Of a stretch of 64,000 bases of DNA, positions 9,252 through 17,007 are shown in pieces (the first letter of the stretch is position 1; the number at the start of each line of letters is the position of its first letter). The notes beneath the pieces are model-generated. The model did no database searches. It was given only the letters and a program-made list of their open reading frames with translations, and was not told where the DNA came from. Made by a program: the position numbers and the translations under genes. Source of the stretch: Pseudomonas benzenivorans (GTDB taxonomy: Bacteria; Pseudomonadota; Gammaproteobacteria; Pseudomonadales; Pseudomonadaceae); NCBI RefSeq assembly GCF_024397895.1, contig NZ_CP073346.1:3472001-3536000 (forward strand). The letters run 5' to 3'.

Positions 9252-9746
9252 TTACAGCGGCTCAACGTAAAGCTCGTCATTCAATCTAATAATGCCGCCC
9301 TGAAGTACGCGGGCAGTGATGCCGCCATGGCCGCGTACTGCCTGGAAGGTCCCGGGCCCCAGGCGCTCCTCCAGGCGGGCGCAGGGTTGGCACCAGCCGG
9401 TGGTTTCCAGCACGGCCTGGCCGATGCGAAAACGCCGGCCTTTGAGGCTGAACAGGTTGATGCCGCTGATGGCGATATTGCGGCGCAGTTCCTCCGGGCG
9501 CAGCGGCCGATCGGCGGTTCGTCCGATCAAGGCGCCGATCACCGGCAGATGCTCCCACTGGATCAAGGTCACCTGGCGCGCATTGCGCGGCCCCGGGCGG
9601 CTGTGGTCGCCGGTCAGACCGGCTTCGCGGCGCGCCTCCACGGCCTCCAGCTCGAGCATGTCGCCGCGTGCTACCGGGCGCACGCCGATCCAGCGTACCT
9701 GGCCGTGCTGGGGCACGGTGGCGAGCAGCTCCTGCAGCGGGCTCAT
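9252..9746 (-). CDS. MOSC domain protein
   Basis: A 164-residue stand-alone MOSC domain. The sequence WIGVRPVARGDM opens the domain, GLTGDHSRPGPRNARQVTL is the central element, and ETTGWCQPCARLEERLGPG contains the conserved Cys that in MOSC proteins handles sulfur or binds molybdenum cofactor. No beta-barrel reductase partner is present, so it is of the small YiiM-like type. Its ATG overlaps the stop of the DUF1780 gene by 4 nt, so the two are translationally coupled. Confidence 0.85.
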   Translation of the reverse strand: MSPLQELLATVPQHGQVRWIGVRPVARGDMLELEAVEARREAGLTGDHSRPGPRNARQVTLIQWEHLPVIGALIGRTADRPLRPEELRRNIAISGINLFSLKGRRFRIGQAVLETTGWCQPCARLEERLGPGTFQAVRGHGGITARVLQGGIIRLNDELYVEPL

Positions 9747-10372
9747 AGGCTGATGCCGACGTCGAACAGCACGACTCGGCCCAGGTTGCCGCGCAGGAAA
9801 TCCGGGGCGTCCGGGTGAGCGAACAGCACGCGGGCGAAGGTCGGGCCGACCAGCGACAACGAGCGCCAGCCTTGGCGCAGGTACTCGGTGGGGGGCGGGA
9901 AGTGGCTGTTGAAGTCCGGTATGGCGCGCTTCAGGTTGACGTAGGCGAGCAGGTCCAGTTCGCTAAGATCGAGGCCCCGCTCGCTGTAGTTGTGGGCCTT
10001 CTTGCGCAGGGTCGGCCCCAGGCGCGCCTGCAGTTCTGCGGCGGGGATGCGCCGTGGCTTGGCTTCACGGCGAACCAGCTGTTTGAGGGAAAAGGCGCTG
10101 CGCCGCCGCTCCAGTTCGGCGCGCCACTCGTCGTTCAGGCGCCGGCCCTCGTCCAGGACGAAGAACACCTCGAAGCTGGCTTCACGAAACAGCACGTCGG
10201 GCGGCTCCTGTTCGCCGGCACTGAACTCCTCGAGGCGATGGTCGATATTCAGGGCTTGCAGCAGGCGTTGGCAGACCCAGCGCTCACGCTCCCATTTACG
10301 GGCGTTGGAGAGAAAGGCATTGGCTTGTTCGGCCTGGTGGGTGAGCAGGCGCAGGTAGTCGGAGTCATCCAT
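9743..10372 (-). CDS. DUF1780 family protein, putative nuclease fold
   Basis: A 209-residue cytoplasmic protein of the DUF1780 family, seen almost only in Pseudomonas and relatives. The segment PPDVLFREASFEVFFVLDEG has the spacing of a PD-(D/E)xK nuclease core (PD then E). This matches database names such as 'putative endonuclease' but is not proof of activity. It is the first gene of a unit with the overlapping MOSC gene. No signal peptide or membrane segment is visible. Confidence 0.8.
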   Translation of the reverse strand: MDDSDYLRLLTHQAEQANAFLSNARKWERERWVCQRLLQALNIDHRLEEFSAGEQEPPDVLFREASFEVFFVLDEGRRLNDEWRAELERRRSAFSLKQLVRREAKPRRIPAAELQARLGPTLRKKAHNYSERGLDLSELDLLAYVNLKRAIPDFNSHFPPPTEYLRQGWRSLSLVGPTFARVLFAHPDAPDFLRGNLGRVVLFDVGISL

Positions 10373-10551
10373 AGCTTCAGCTTAGCCCGCAGGACAGGGC
10401 GCTTGGTAGCCCCTTGGGGCTCCTTATCCTGCACCGTCGGGGTGAATCAGTTGGCTCGAGCGACCGCTTGCCACATCCAGGTTGCGCCGGTTGATCGAGA
10501 GGGTGGGGTGTAGACTGGCTGCGTTCATCTTCCAGGTGGGGAGCCTTTGTC

Positions 10552-11241
10552 GTGATCGCGGCTGCGTTGCTTTCACCGGCCAGCCAGTGGGTTGGCTGGC
10601 TGCTGTATCTAGCGGTACTGCTTTGGGCGGTGTGGCGAGCGCCGTGGCTGGAATTGTTCAGTGACCTGCGGCGCCAGCACCTGCTGTTCGGCACGGCCTT
10701 CGCGCTGTTTCTGCTGTGGCTGGTGCGCCGCGACTTCGATTCCGGGCTGTCCTACCACTTCCTGGGCATGACCGCGGTAACGCTGCTGCTTGACTGGCCG
10801 CTGGCGATCCTTGCCGGCCTCGCGGCGCAACTGGGCATGTTGGCCCTGGGGCGTCAGGACCTGGCGGCGCTGGGGCTCAATGGGCTGCTGCTGGTGTTGG
10901 TGCCGGTACTGGTGACCGAGCTGTGCGCCCTGCAGGTCGAGCGCGCTCAGCCGCGCAACCTGTTTGTCTATATCTTCTTCTGCGGCTTCTTCCCCGCCGG
11001 GCTGGCGGTGCTTTCGAGCGCTCTGCTCGGCTTGGCTGTGCTCTGGATCGACGGGCTCTTCCCGTTTCCCTACTGGCTGGGCGACATGGCGGGCTATCTG
11101 TGGCTGGTGATCTTTCCCGAGGCCTTTATCAACGGCATGGTGATCACCGGGCTGGTGGTGTTCTGCCCGGACTGGCTGGAGACATTCAATCGCACGCGCT
11201 ACCTGTCGGCGCCCTGGCGGGGCGATGACAGGTGGCGCTGA
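10552..11241 (+). CDS. CbiM-like membrane protein (orphan ECF-type permease family)
   Basis: A 229-residue protein with about six hydrophobic segments. The C-terminal segment FPEAFINGMVITGLVVFCPD resembles the end of CbiM/NikM energy-coupling-factor permeases. True CbiM/NikM proteins begin with a metal-binding Met-His; this one starts IAAALLSPASQW and lacks it. No ATPase (EcfA) or EcfT gene is nearby. It may therefore not transport Co/Ni. The start is GTG at 10552, with GGGGAG about 9 nt upstream. It converges on yacG. Confidence 0.65.
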   Translation: MIAAALLSPASQWVGWLLYLAVLLWAVWRAPWLELFSDLRRQHLLFGTAFALFLLWLVRRDFDSGLSYHFLGMTAVTLLLDWPLAILAGLAAQLGMLALGRQDLAALGLNGLLLVLVPVLVTELCALQVERAQPRNLFVYIFFCGFFPAGLAVLSSALLGLAVLWIDGLFPFPYWLGDMAGYLWLVIFPEAFINGMVITGLVVFCPDWLETFNRTRYLSAPWRGDDRWR

Positions 11242-11250
11242 GGGGCGCTA

Positions 11251-11451
11251 TCAGTGCTGGCGTGGGGGGAGTTCGTCGGAAAACAAATCATCTTCCAACT
11301 CGTTGCCGGGGATCGCGTGCTCTTCCGACGCCCAGGCGCCCAGGTCGATCAGTTTGCAGCGTTCGGAGCAGAAGGGTCTGCTCGGGCTCTGCGGGCCCCA
11401 TTCCACGGGAGCGCCGCAGGTGGGGCAGGCGACTGTGGTGGGTGCACTCAT
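11251..11451 (-). CDS. yacG: DNA gyrase inhibitor YacG
   Basis: A 66-residue zinc protein with four cysteines in two pairs: CPTC (9-12) and CSERC (28-32). This is the YacG zinc-ribbon, followed by an acidic tail ([10 protein letters not shown]). YacG binds GyrB and inhibits gyrase. The ATG at 11451 overlaps the coaE stop as ATGA, so it is translated with coaE. This coaE-yacG order next to pilD is standard in gammaproteobacteria. Confidence 0.95.
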   Translation of the reverse strand: MSAPTTVACPTCGAPVEWGPQSPSRPFCSERCKLIDLGAWASEEHAIPGNELEDDLFSDELPPRQH

Positions 11452-12056
11452 GGTTGGCCTCCGCGTAGGGTGAGATAAAAAGTGTGCAGGCGTTCGACTT
11501 CGCTGCGCAACCAGTTCAGGTCGCGGTCGTTGGTCAGCACGTCGTCGGCGTGGCGCAGGCGTTCTTCCCGGGTGGCCTGGGCCTTGAGAATGGCCTGCAC
11601 CTGCTCCTCCGTGGTCTGGTCCCGCTGCATGGTGCGTTGCACGCGCAGCTGCTCGGGGGCGTCGACCACCAATATCCGCTGGGTCAGCTCGTGCTGGCCC
11701 GACTCGACCAGCAGCGGCGATACCAGAATCGTATAGGGGGACTCGGCGCGGGCCAGGTAATCGGTGATTTCCTGGCGGATCAGTGGGTGCAGCAAGGTTT
11801 CCAGCCAGCGGCGCTCGGTCGTATCGGCGAATACGCGCGCCCGCAGGGCGGCCCGGTTCAGTTGGCCGTCGGCTTGCAGCACCTCGGCGCCGAAGTGCTC
11901 GACTATCTTCGCCAGTGCCGGCTGGCCGGGCTCGACCACCCAGCGCGCGGCATGGTCGGCGTCCACCAGATGGACGCCCAGCTCGATGAAATGCTGCGCG
12001 ACCGCGCTCTTGCCACTGCCAATGCCGCCGGTAAGGCCAAGAATCCAGGGCTTCAT
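11448..12056 (-). CDS. coaE: Dephospho-CoA kinase
   Basis: A 202-residue P-loop kinase with [20 protein letters not shown] at its start (the P-loop is GGIGSGKS). It phosphorylates dephospho-CoA in the last step of coenzyme A synthesis. The ATG at 12056 gives the normal N-terminus and length. An upstream in-frame ATG at 12113 adds 19 unrelated residues. The Shine-Dalgarno before 12056 is weak. It lies downstream of pilD on the same strand, separated by about 230 nt that hold a strong hairpin. Confidence 0.95.
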   Translation of the reverse strand: MKPWILGLTGGIGSGKSAVAQHFIELGVHLVDADHAARWVVEPGQPALAKIVEHFGAEVLQADGQLNRAALRARVFADTTERRWLETLLHPLIRQEITDYLARAESPYTILVSPLLVESGQHELTQRILVVDAPEQLRVQRTMQRDQTTEEQVQAILKAQATREERLRHADDVLTNDRDLNWLRSEVERLHTFYLTLRGGQP

Positions 12057-12230
12057 AAAAACGGGTGCGGCTCGTGTGGGTGACTGGGCGTCGATTGTAA
12101 GGCATGGCGTCATCCGCAGGCCAATGACCGCAGTTGCAAGCAGGCTTTAGCCGTTGCAGATGATCGCGAGATAAGGTTGGTCGGAGGTGGATCTCGGAGT
12201 GGCAGACCGGCTGCTTACGAGATGGCGCTA

Positions 12231-12265
12231 GCTGGCGACTCGCATGGCAGGTGCGAGTCGTCAGC
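12231..12265. repeat. 14-bp stem inverted repeat between pilD and coaE
   Basis: GCTGGCGACTCGCA (12231-12244) and TGCGAGTCGTCAGC (12252-12265) form a 14-bp stem with one G-T type mismatch around a 7-nt loop TGGCAGG. There is no T-run on either side in either direction, so it is not an ordinary intrinsic terminator. It could be a REP-type element or an mRNA stability or processing structure in the pilD-coaE transcript. Confidence 0.6.
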
Positions 12266-12287
12266 TGGCTCGTTCATAAGATGGGCG

Positions 12288-13157
12288 TTAGCGAAAGCCG
12301 GCAAATTGCAGGTAGGTTCCGGTGATCGGGTCGCCCCACAGCAAGGCGATCCAGCCGGCAATCGCCAGGTAAGGGCCGAAGGGGATCGGTGTGCTGGTCT
12401 CGGCATTGCGCAGGCGCAGCATGATCACGCCGAGCACGGCGCCAACCAGCGAGGACAGCAGGATGGTCAGCGGCAGCACCTGCCAGCCACCCCAGGCGCC
12501 GAGCATGGCCAGCAACTTGAAGTCGCCATAGCCCATGCCTTCCTTGCCGGTCACCAGTTTGAACAGCCAGTAGACGGACCACAGGCTGAGATAGCCGGCA
12601 ACCGCGCCCCAGAGGGCATCGCCCAGACTGGTAAATACGCCGAAGTAGTTGGCAACCAGGCCCAGCCAGAGCAATGGCAGTACCAGGGCATCCGGCAGCA
12701 ACTGGTGGTCGGCGTCGATCAGGCTCATCGCCAGCAGCCCCCAGGTCAGCAGGAGCATGCCGGCGGTTTGCCAGGTGAAGCCGAAATGCCAGGCGACGTA
12801 GGCCGATAGCAGGCCGCAGGCCAGTTCGACCAGCGGGTAGCGCTTGCTGATGGGCGCCTTGCAGCTGGAGCACTTGCCGCGCAGTGCCAGGTAGCTCAGC
12901 ACGGGGATATTCTCCCAAGGCTTGATCTCGTGGGCACAGTGCGGGCACTGGGAGTTGGGCAGGATCAGGTTGAAGGTTGTCTGTTGCGGCTCGCCGGGCA
13001 GGTCGAGAATCTCTCGGGCCTGTGCTTTCCAGTCGCGCTCCAGCATCAGCGGGAGGCGATAGACCACCACGTTGAGAAAACTGCCGATCAGCAGGCCAAG
13101 GAGCAGGCAGGAAAAAACAAAGGCCGGCAGATTGCCGGCCAGAAATTCAAGCGCCAT
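12288..13157 (-). CDS. pilD: Prepilin peptidase / N-methyltransferase PilD
   Basis: A 289-residue bifunctional inner-membrane aspartic protease. It cleaves the leader of type IV prepilins and type II secretion pseudopilins and methylates the new N-terminal Phe. The cytoplasmic zinc-binding cysteines are CPHC (71, 74) and CSSC (96, 99). The catalytic aspartates are D148 in SLIDADHQLLPD and D212 in the MGYGDFK (GxGD) motif. Eight hydrophobic segments fit the family. Its substrates here include the short pilin at 16325, which has a standard G/F cleavage site. It follows pilC by 3 nt. Confidence 0.98.
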   Translation of the reverse strand: MALEFLAGNLPAFVFSCLLLGLLIGSFLNVVVYRLPLMLERDWKAQAREILDLPGEPQQTTFNLILPNSQCPHCAHEIKPWENIPVLSYLALRGKCSSCKAPISKRYPLVELACGLLSAYVAWHFGFTWQTAGMLLLTWGLLAMSLIDADHQLLPDALVLPLLWLGLVANYFGVFTSLGDALWGAVAGYLSLWSVYWLFKLVTGKEGMGYGDFKLLAMLGAWGGWQVLPLTILLSSLVGAVLGVIMLRLRNAETSTPIPFGPYLAIAGWIALLWGDPITGTYLQFAGFR

Positions 13158-13160
13158 AAA

Positions 13161-14381
13161 TCAACCGACCACCGCACCGAGCTGGAAGATCGGCAGGTAC
13201 ATGGCCACGATCAAGCCGCCTACCAGTACGCCGAGTACCGACATGATCAGGGGTTCCATCAGCGTGGTCAGGTTGTCCACGGCGTTATCGACTTCGTCCT
13301 CATAGAAGCCCGCCACCTTGTCCAGCATCTCATCTAGCGAGCCGGCCTCCTCTCCGATCGCGGTCATCTGGATCGCCATGGTCGGAAAGATACCGGTGGT
13401 GCGCATGGAGAAGTTCAGCTGTGTGCCGGAGGAGACATCATTGCGGATCTTGTGCACGGCATTGCGGAACACCACGTTGCCGGTAGCGCCCGCTACTGAG
13501 TCGAGCGCCTCGACCAGGGGCACACCTGCGGCGAAGGTGGTAGCCAGAGTGCGGGCGTATCGCGCGACCACCGCTTTGTACAGAATGTCACCGACGATGG
13601 GGGCCTTGAGCAGGGTGCGATCCAAAAAATCCCTGAATTTCTCGGAACGCTTGTAGGTTTCCTTGAAGGCAAAGGCCGCGCCGAACATGCAGAACAAGAT
13701 GACGAACCACCACTCCTGCAGGCCGCGCGAGAGGTTGACGACGATCTGGGTGAAGGCGGGAAGCTCTGCGCCGAAGCCCTGGAACACGCTTTCGAACTGC
13801 GGCACCACCTTGATCAGCAGGATCGCCGTGACGATTACGGCGACAGCGACTACGGCGATCGGATAGGTCATGGCCTTCTTGATCTTGGCTTTCAGTGCTT
13901 CGGTCTTTTCCTTGTAGGTGGCAATCCGGTCCAGCAGGGTTTCCAGGGCGCCCGACTGTTCGCCCGAATCGACCAGGTTGCAGTACAGATCGTCGAAATG
14001 CAGCGGCTTCTTGCGTAGCGACGCCGCGAAGCTGTTGCCCGCTGCTACTTCCTGCTTAACCTCGTCGATCAGCTTGCGCATGTTGGGGTTGTCGAATCCC
14101 TCTCCGATGATGTCGAAGGACTGAAGCAGTGGAACCCCTGCCTTCATCATGGTGGCCATCTGGCGGGTGAAGAGGGCGATGTCGAGTGGCTTGATCTTCT
14201 TCCCGGCGCTGAACAAGGAGACAGGCTTCTTGCGTACCTTGGTCGGGTTGATGCCCTGTTTGCGTAGCTGGGCCTTGACCAGGGCGGGGTTCTGGCCGGT
14301 CAGTTCGCCCTTGATCTTGCCGCCTTTCTTGTCGGTGCCTTCCCAGGTAAAGACGCTGGTCTTCAGAGCTTTGGCCGCCAT
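13161..14381 (-). CDS. pilC: Type IV pilus inner-membrane platform protein PilC
   Basis: A 406-residue protein with two GspF domains. Membrane segments are near 175-200 (AVVAVAVIVTAILLIKVV), 225-240 (WWFVILFCMFGAAFAF) and the C-terminus (LIMSVLGVLVGGLIVAMYLP). It forms the platform that couples the PilB and PilT motors to pilus assembly and disassembly. The first domain includes the FTRQMATMMKAGVPLLQSF motif; the second includes ARTLATTFAAGVPLVEALD. It lies between pilB and pilD with gaps of only 3 nt, so the three form one operon divergent from pilA. Confidence 0.98.
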   Translation of the reverse strand: MAAKALKTSVFTWEGTDKKGGKIKGELTGQNPALVKAQLRKQGINPTKVRKKPVSLFSAGKKIKPLDIALFTRQMATMMKAGVPLLQSFDIIGEGFDNPNMRKLIDEVKQEVAAGNSFAASLRKKPLHFDDLYCNLVDSGEQSGALETLLDRIATYKEKTEALKAKIKKAMTYPIAVVAVAVIVTAILLIKVVPQFESVFQGFGAELPAFTQIVVNLSRGLQEWWFVILFCMFGAAFAFKETYKRSEKFRDFLDRTLLKAPIVGDILYKAVVARYARTLATTFAAGVPLVEALDSVAGATGNVVFRNAVHKIRNDVSSGTQLNFSMRTTGIFPTMAIQMTAIGEEAGSLDEMLDKVAGFYEDEVDNAVDNLTTLMEPLIMSVLGVLVGGLIVAMYLPIFQLGAVVG

Positions 14382-14384
14382 GGT

Positions 14385-16088
14385 TTAGTCCTTGGTTACG
14401 CGGTTGACTTCTTCCAGGCTGGTGATGCCTTGCATCGCCTTGAACAGCCCGGATGTGCGCAGATCGTTGAAGCCATCGGCCTTCGCCTGCTTGGCGATAT
14501 CGATGGAGTTGCCTTCTTCCATGATAAGCCGTTGCAGCGAGGGCGTGATTTTAACCACTTCATAAATCCCGACCCTGCCCTTGTAGCCGCCGTTGCAGTT
14601 GTCGCAGCCTTTAGGGGCGTAGAGTTTGAAACTGCCGATCTTGTCCTCGGGGAAACCCTCCTTGAGCAGGGCGTCACGGGGGATCTCCACTTCCTGCTTG
14701 CAGTTGCTGCAGAGTTTGCGCGCCAGGCGCTGGGCGATGATCAGGTTGACGGAGGTGGCGATGTTGAAGGCCGGCACACCCATGTTGCGCAGGCGGGTGA
14801 GGGTTTCCGCGGCGCTGTTGGTGTGCAGGGTGGACATCACCATGTGTCCGGTCTGCGCCGCCTTGATGGCGATCTCGGCAGTCTCCAGGTCGCGCACCTC
14901 GCCGACCATGATCACGTCGGGGTCCTGGCGGAGGAAGGCGCGCAGGGCCTGGGCGAAGTCCATGCCGTGCTTGGGATTGACGTTGACCTGGTTGATCCCT
15001 TCCAGGTTGATCTCGACCGGGTCTTCGGCGGTGGAGATGTTGATGTCGACGGTGTTGAGAATATTGATGCCGGTATAGAGCGACACGGTTTTTCCCGAGC
15101 CGGTGGGGCCGGTCACCAGAATCATGCCCTGGGGCTGCTTGAGCGCGCTCAGGTAAAGTTCCTTTTGATTCTCCTCGTAACCCAGCGCGTCGATGCCCAT
15201 CTGCGCGCTGGACGGGTCGAGGATACGCATCACGATCTTCTCGCCCCACAGCGTGGGCAGGGTATTCACGCGAAAGTCGATAGCCTTGGTCTTGGATATC
15301 TTCATCTTGATCCGGCCGTCCTGGGGCTTGCGCCGTTCGGAGATGTCCAGGGAGGCCATGACCTTCAGGCGTGCGGATATGCGGCTGGACAGTTGGATCG
15401 GCGGCTTGGCCACTTCATGCAGGATGCCGTCGGTGCGAAAGCGCACGCGGTAGGCTTTTTCATAGGGTTCGAAGTGCAGGTCGGATGAGCCGCCCTTGAT
15501 CGCGTCGAGCAACATCTTGTTGATAAAGCGCACCACGGGTGCATCATCCGCTTCACTCCCCCCAGCGGCCTCCTCTTTATCATCATTGACGGCCTCGACG
15601 TCCAGCCCGTCCAGGTCGACGTCGGCCAGGTCCTCCATGCCGCTGGTGCCGGCATCGAAGAACTTATCCAGGGCATCGCCTAGCTTGTCGTCCTCCACTA
15701 GCAGGGCTTCGGTGCTGATGCCGGTGCTGAACTGGATGTCGGTTACGGCCTGATGACTGGTCGGGTCGGACAGGGCGATAAACAGCTTGTTGCCGCGTTT
15801 ATAGAGCGGCAGCACGCGGTGCTGACGGCACAGCTTCTCGCTCACCAGGTCCCGGGGTTGGCTTTCCTTGTCGATGGCGGCCAGGTCGACAAAGGGTACG
15901 CCGAACTGTTCTGCGGCGATTTCCGCGATCGCCCGGCTCTTCGCCAGCTTGTTCTGCACCAGGTAGGACACCAGGGGAATCTTGTTGCGCAGGGCCTGGG
16001 CCTGGGCCTGGCTGGCTGCGCGCTCGTCCAGCAGTTCGGCGGTGACCAGTTGACGAGCAAGGCCGGTCAGGGCGGCGGTTTCGTTCAT
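14385..16088 (-). CDS. pilB: Type IV pilus extension ATPase PilB
   Basis: A 567-residue secretion ATPase that drives pilus polymerisation. It has an N-terminal MshEN/GspE-N domain (about 1-150), an acidic linker with EEAAGGSEADD near 170, and a core ATPase with Walker A GPTGSGKT (about 326-333). The Asp and His boxes follow (ISTAEDPVEINLEG; TGHMVMSTLHTNSA). A C-terminal zinc site carries CSNC and CDNC. MshEN domains of this type can bind c-di-GMP; whether this one does is not visible. It is the first gene of pilBCD, divergent from pilA across a 236-nt control region. Confidence 0.98.
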   Translation of the reverse strand: MNETAALTGLARQLVTAELLDERAASQAQAQALRNKIPLVSYLVQNKLAKSRAIAEIAAEQFGVPFVDLAAIDKESQPRDLVSEKLCRQHRVLPLYKRGNKLFIALSDPTSHQAVTDIQFSTGISTEALLVEDDKLGDALDKFFDAGTSGMEDLADVDLDGLDVEAVNDDKEEAAGGSEADDAPVVRFINKMLLDAIKGGSSDLHFEPYEKAYRVRFRTDGILHEVAKPPIQLSSRISARLKVMASLDISERRKPQDGRIKMKISKTKAIDFRVNTLPTLWGEKIVMRILDPSSAQMGIDALGYEENQKELYLSALKQPQGMILVTGPTGSGKTVSLYTGINILNTVDINISTAEDPVEINLEGINQVNVNPKHGMDFAQALRAFLRQDPDVIMVGEVRDLETAEIAIKAAQTGHMVMSTLHTNSAAETLTRLRNMGVPAFNIATSVNLIIAQRLARKLCSNCKQEVEIPRDALLKEGFPEDKIGSFKLYAPKGCDNCNGGYKGRVGIYEVVKITPSLQRLIMEEGNSIDIAKQAKADGFNDLRTSGLFKAMQGITSLEEVNRVTKD

Positions 16089-16172
16089 TGCGCTTCGCTA
16101 GTCGGGTGAGTAGAAAGGAATGCGGAACTTATAGCCTAAATAGTGGGGTAAGCCCAAGTGCGGGACGCGCAG

Positions 16173-16197
16173 GTGACGAAAAATGTCACTAGTTGTC
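16173..16197. promoter_or_regulatory. Putative PilR binding sites upstream of pilA
   Basis: Two TGTC boxes lie exactly 10 bp apart (16184-16187 and 16194-16197), about one helical turn, roughly 80 nt upstream of the sigma-54 -24 element. The first overlaps an inverted repeat GTGAC (16173-16177) / GTCAC (16185-16189). Known PilR sites in P. aeruginosa contain (C/G)TGTC, so this is a plausible enhancer. PilR itself is not encoded in this window. Confidence 0.45.
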
Positions 16198-16263
16198 ATT
16201 GCTCGTGGGTGTGCAGTAGGGGCAGGCAGCGATGTGCCCAGTATATTGGCGGCTTCATGGAGT

Positions 16264-16279
16264 TGGCACGGCATCTGCT
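16264..16279 (+). promoter_or_regulatory. Sigma-54 promoter of the pilin gene
   Basis: TTGGCACG (-24 element, GG at 16265-16266) and CTGCT (-12 element, GC at 16277-16278) have the invariant GG-N10-GC spacing of RpoN promoters. Transcription should start near 16290, about 35 nt before the pilA ATG. This matches the RpoN/PilR control of pilA in P. aeruginosa. Confidence 0.85.
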
Positions 16280-16324
16280 TAATCAATATCAGGTCGCTGA
16301 CCTTAACCACATAGGAGCTTGTCC

Positions 16325-16510
16325 ATGAAGACTCTCAAGAAGCAAAAAGGCTTTACCCTGATCGAGTTGATGATCGTAATCGCGATCATCGGCATTCTGG
16401 CCGCCATCGCCATTCCGCAATTCAATGATTATCGCGCCAAGGCGAACGACACCTCTGCTGTCGCTGATACAAAAAATGGCATCACTGCCATTATTTCGGC
16501 TCTGCGCTGA
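16325..16510 (+). CDS. pilA: Short type IV prepilin (N-terminal helix only, PilA-N type)
   Basis: A 61-residue prepilin. The leader is MKTLKKQKG, then PilD cleavage before Phe1 of [18 protein letters not shown]. Glu5 is present. The mature chain is only 52 residues and ends [11 protein letters not shown], so it has the alpha-1 helix but none of the beta-sheet head or the Cys-bounded D-region of a normal 140-160-residue Pseudomonas pilin. Aromatics are only F1, F24 and Y27. The ATG has AGGAG 7 nt upstream. The gene ends in TGA, and the next gene has its own Shine-Dalgarno and signal peptide, so this is not a simple frameshift. It resembles the short pilins of Geobacter (PilA-N). It may form the pilus together with the following protein. 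Confidence 0.9.
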   Translation: MKTLKKQKGFTLIELMIVIAIIGILAAIAIPQFNDYRAKANDTSAVADTKNGITAIISALR

Positions 16511-16531
16511 TTCGGATCTAGGAGACTTATA

Positions 16532-16957
16532 ATGAAAAAGATTACTCTGCTGTTCGCTGGGTTGATGGCTTCTGGTGTGGCATCGGCTGTGGAGCTTACT
16601 GGTACTGGTCCGGTGCGGATGACTGATTGTGCTCTGCTGAATGAAGATGTCAGTATCACCCTGACCACAGGTGTTGAGGCTGGCGTATCGTGTGACGCTG
16701 ATTCCATTGTTATTTCTGCTTGCCATACTGCGGGCCGCACTACTAGTCGTTCTGCGAACGTTACTACCTGTGTGAATACCGATGGGGACGCCACTACTGG
16801 CGTCAATGGTAACGAAGATTGTTCGACTGCTCCGCAGGCTGTAGCAGGGCCGGCTATGCCGACGGCTTCCACCTTGGCGGGTACGGTTATAAGTGAGTAT
16901 CCTGCAGGTGCTTGCAGTGCGGCAGATGCTGAGACCTACGCTACTTCTAAGCTTTAA
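16532..16957 (+). CDS. Secreted cysteine-rich protein, candidate separate pilin head (PilA-C / Spc-like)
   Basis: A 141-residue exported protein with a clear Sec signal peptide (MKKITLLFAGLMASGVASA, cut before VEL). The mature part of about 122 residues is rich in Thr, Ser, Ala, Val and Gly, predicted beta-rich, with six Cys that could form three disulfides. It has no class III prepilin leader and no second membrane helix. It starts 21 nt after pilA with AGGAG before the ATG, and a strong terminator follows it, so pilA and this gene form one operon. In Geobacter the gene after the short pilin encodes PilA-C (also named Spc), reported as a partner or chaperone of the short pilin. I infer the same role here from position and architecture, not from proven homology. 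GC content is visibly lower than in neighbouring genes. Confidence 0.7.
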   Translation: MKKITLLFAGLMASGVASAVELTGTGPVRMTDCALLNEDVSITLTTGVEAGVSCDADSIVISACHTAGRTTSRSANVTTCVNTDGDATTGVNGNEDCSTAPQAVAGPAMPTASTLAGTVISEYPAGACSAADAETYATSKL

Positions 16958-16974
16958 TAGCTCTGTATATGGCT

Positions 16975-17007
16975 AAAGGGAGAGTTTTCTCTCCCTTTTT
17001 TATTTTT
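16975..17007 (+). terminator. Rho-independent terminator of the split-pilin operon
   Basis: AAAGGGAGAG (16975-16984), loop TTTT, CTCTCCCTTT (16989-16998), then TTTATTTTT. A perfect 10-bp stem with a long U-run. It separates the pilin pair from the ABC cassette, as in highly expressed pilin genes. Confidence 0.95.

Noticed and set aside
16325-16510. Electrically conductive short pilin as in Geobacter
   Set aside because: Only three aromatic residues (F1, F24, Y27) are present, and the C-terminal aromatics of the Geobacter short pilin are missing. The sequence gives no support for conductivity.
16325-16957. pilA as a pseudogene broken by a stop or frameshift
   Set aside because: The second frame has its own AGGAG, ATG and a complete Sec signal peptide, and a full promoter and terminator frame the pair. 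A broken pilin would not gain a signal peptide at the break.
16532-16957. The cysteine-rich partner as a c-type cytochrome
   Set aside because: There is one Cys-His pair (ACHTAG) but no CxxCH haem-binding motif.
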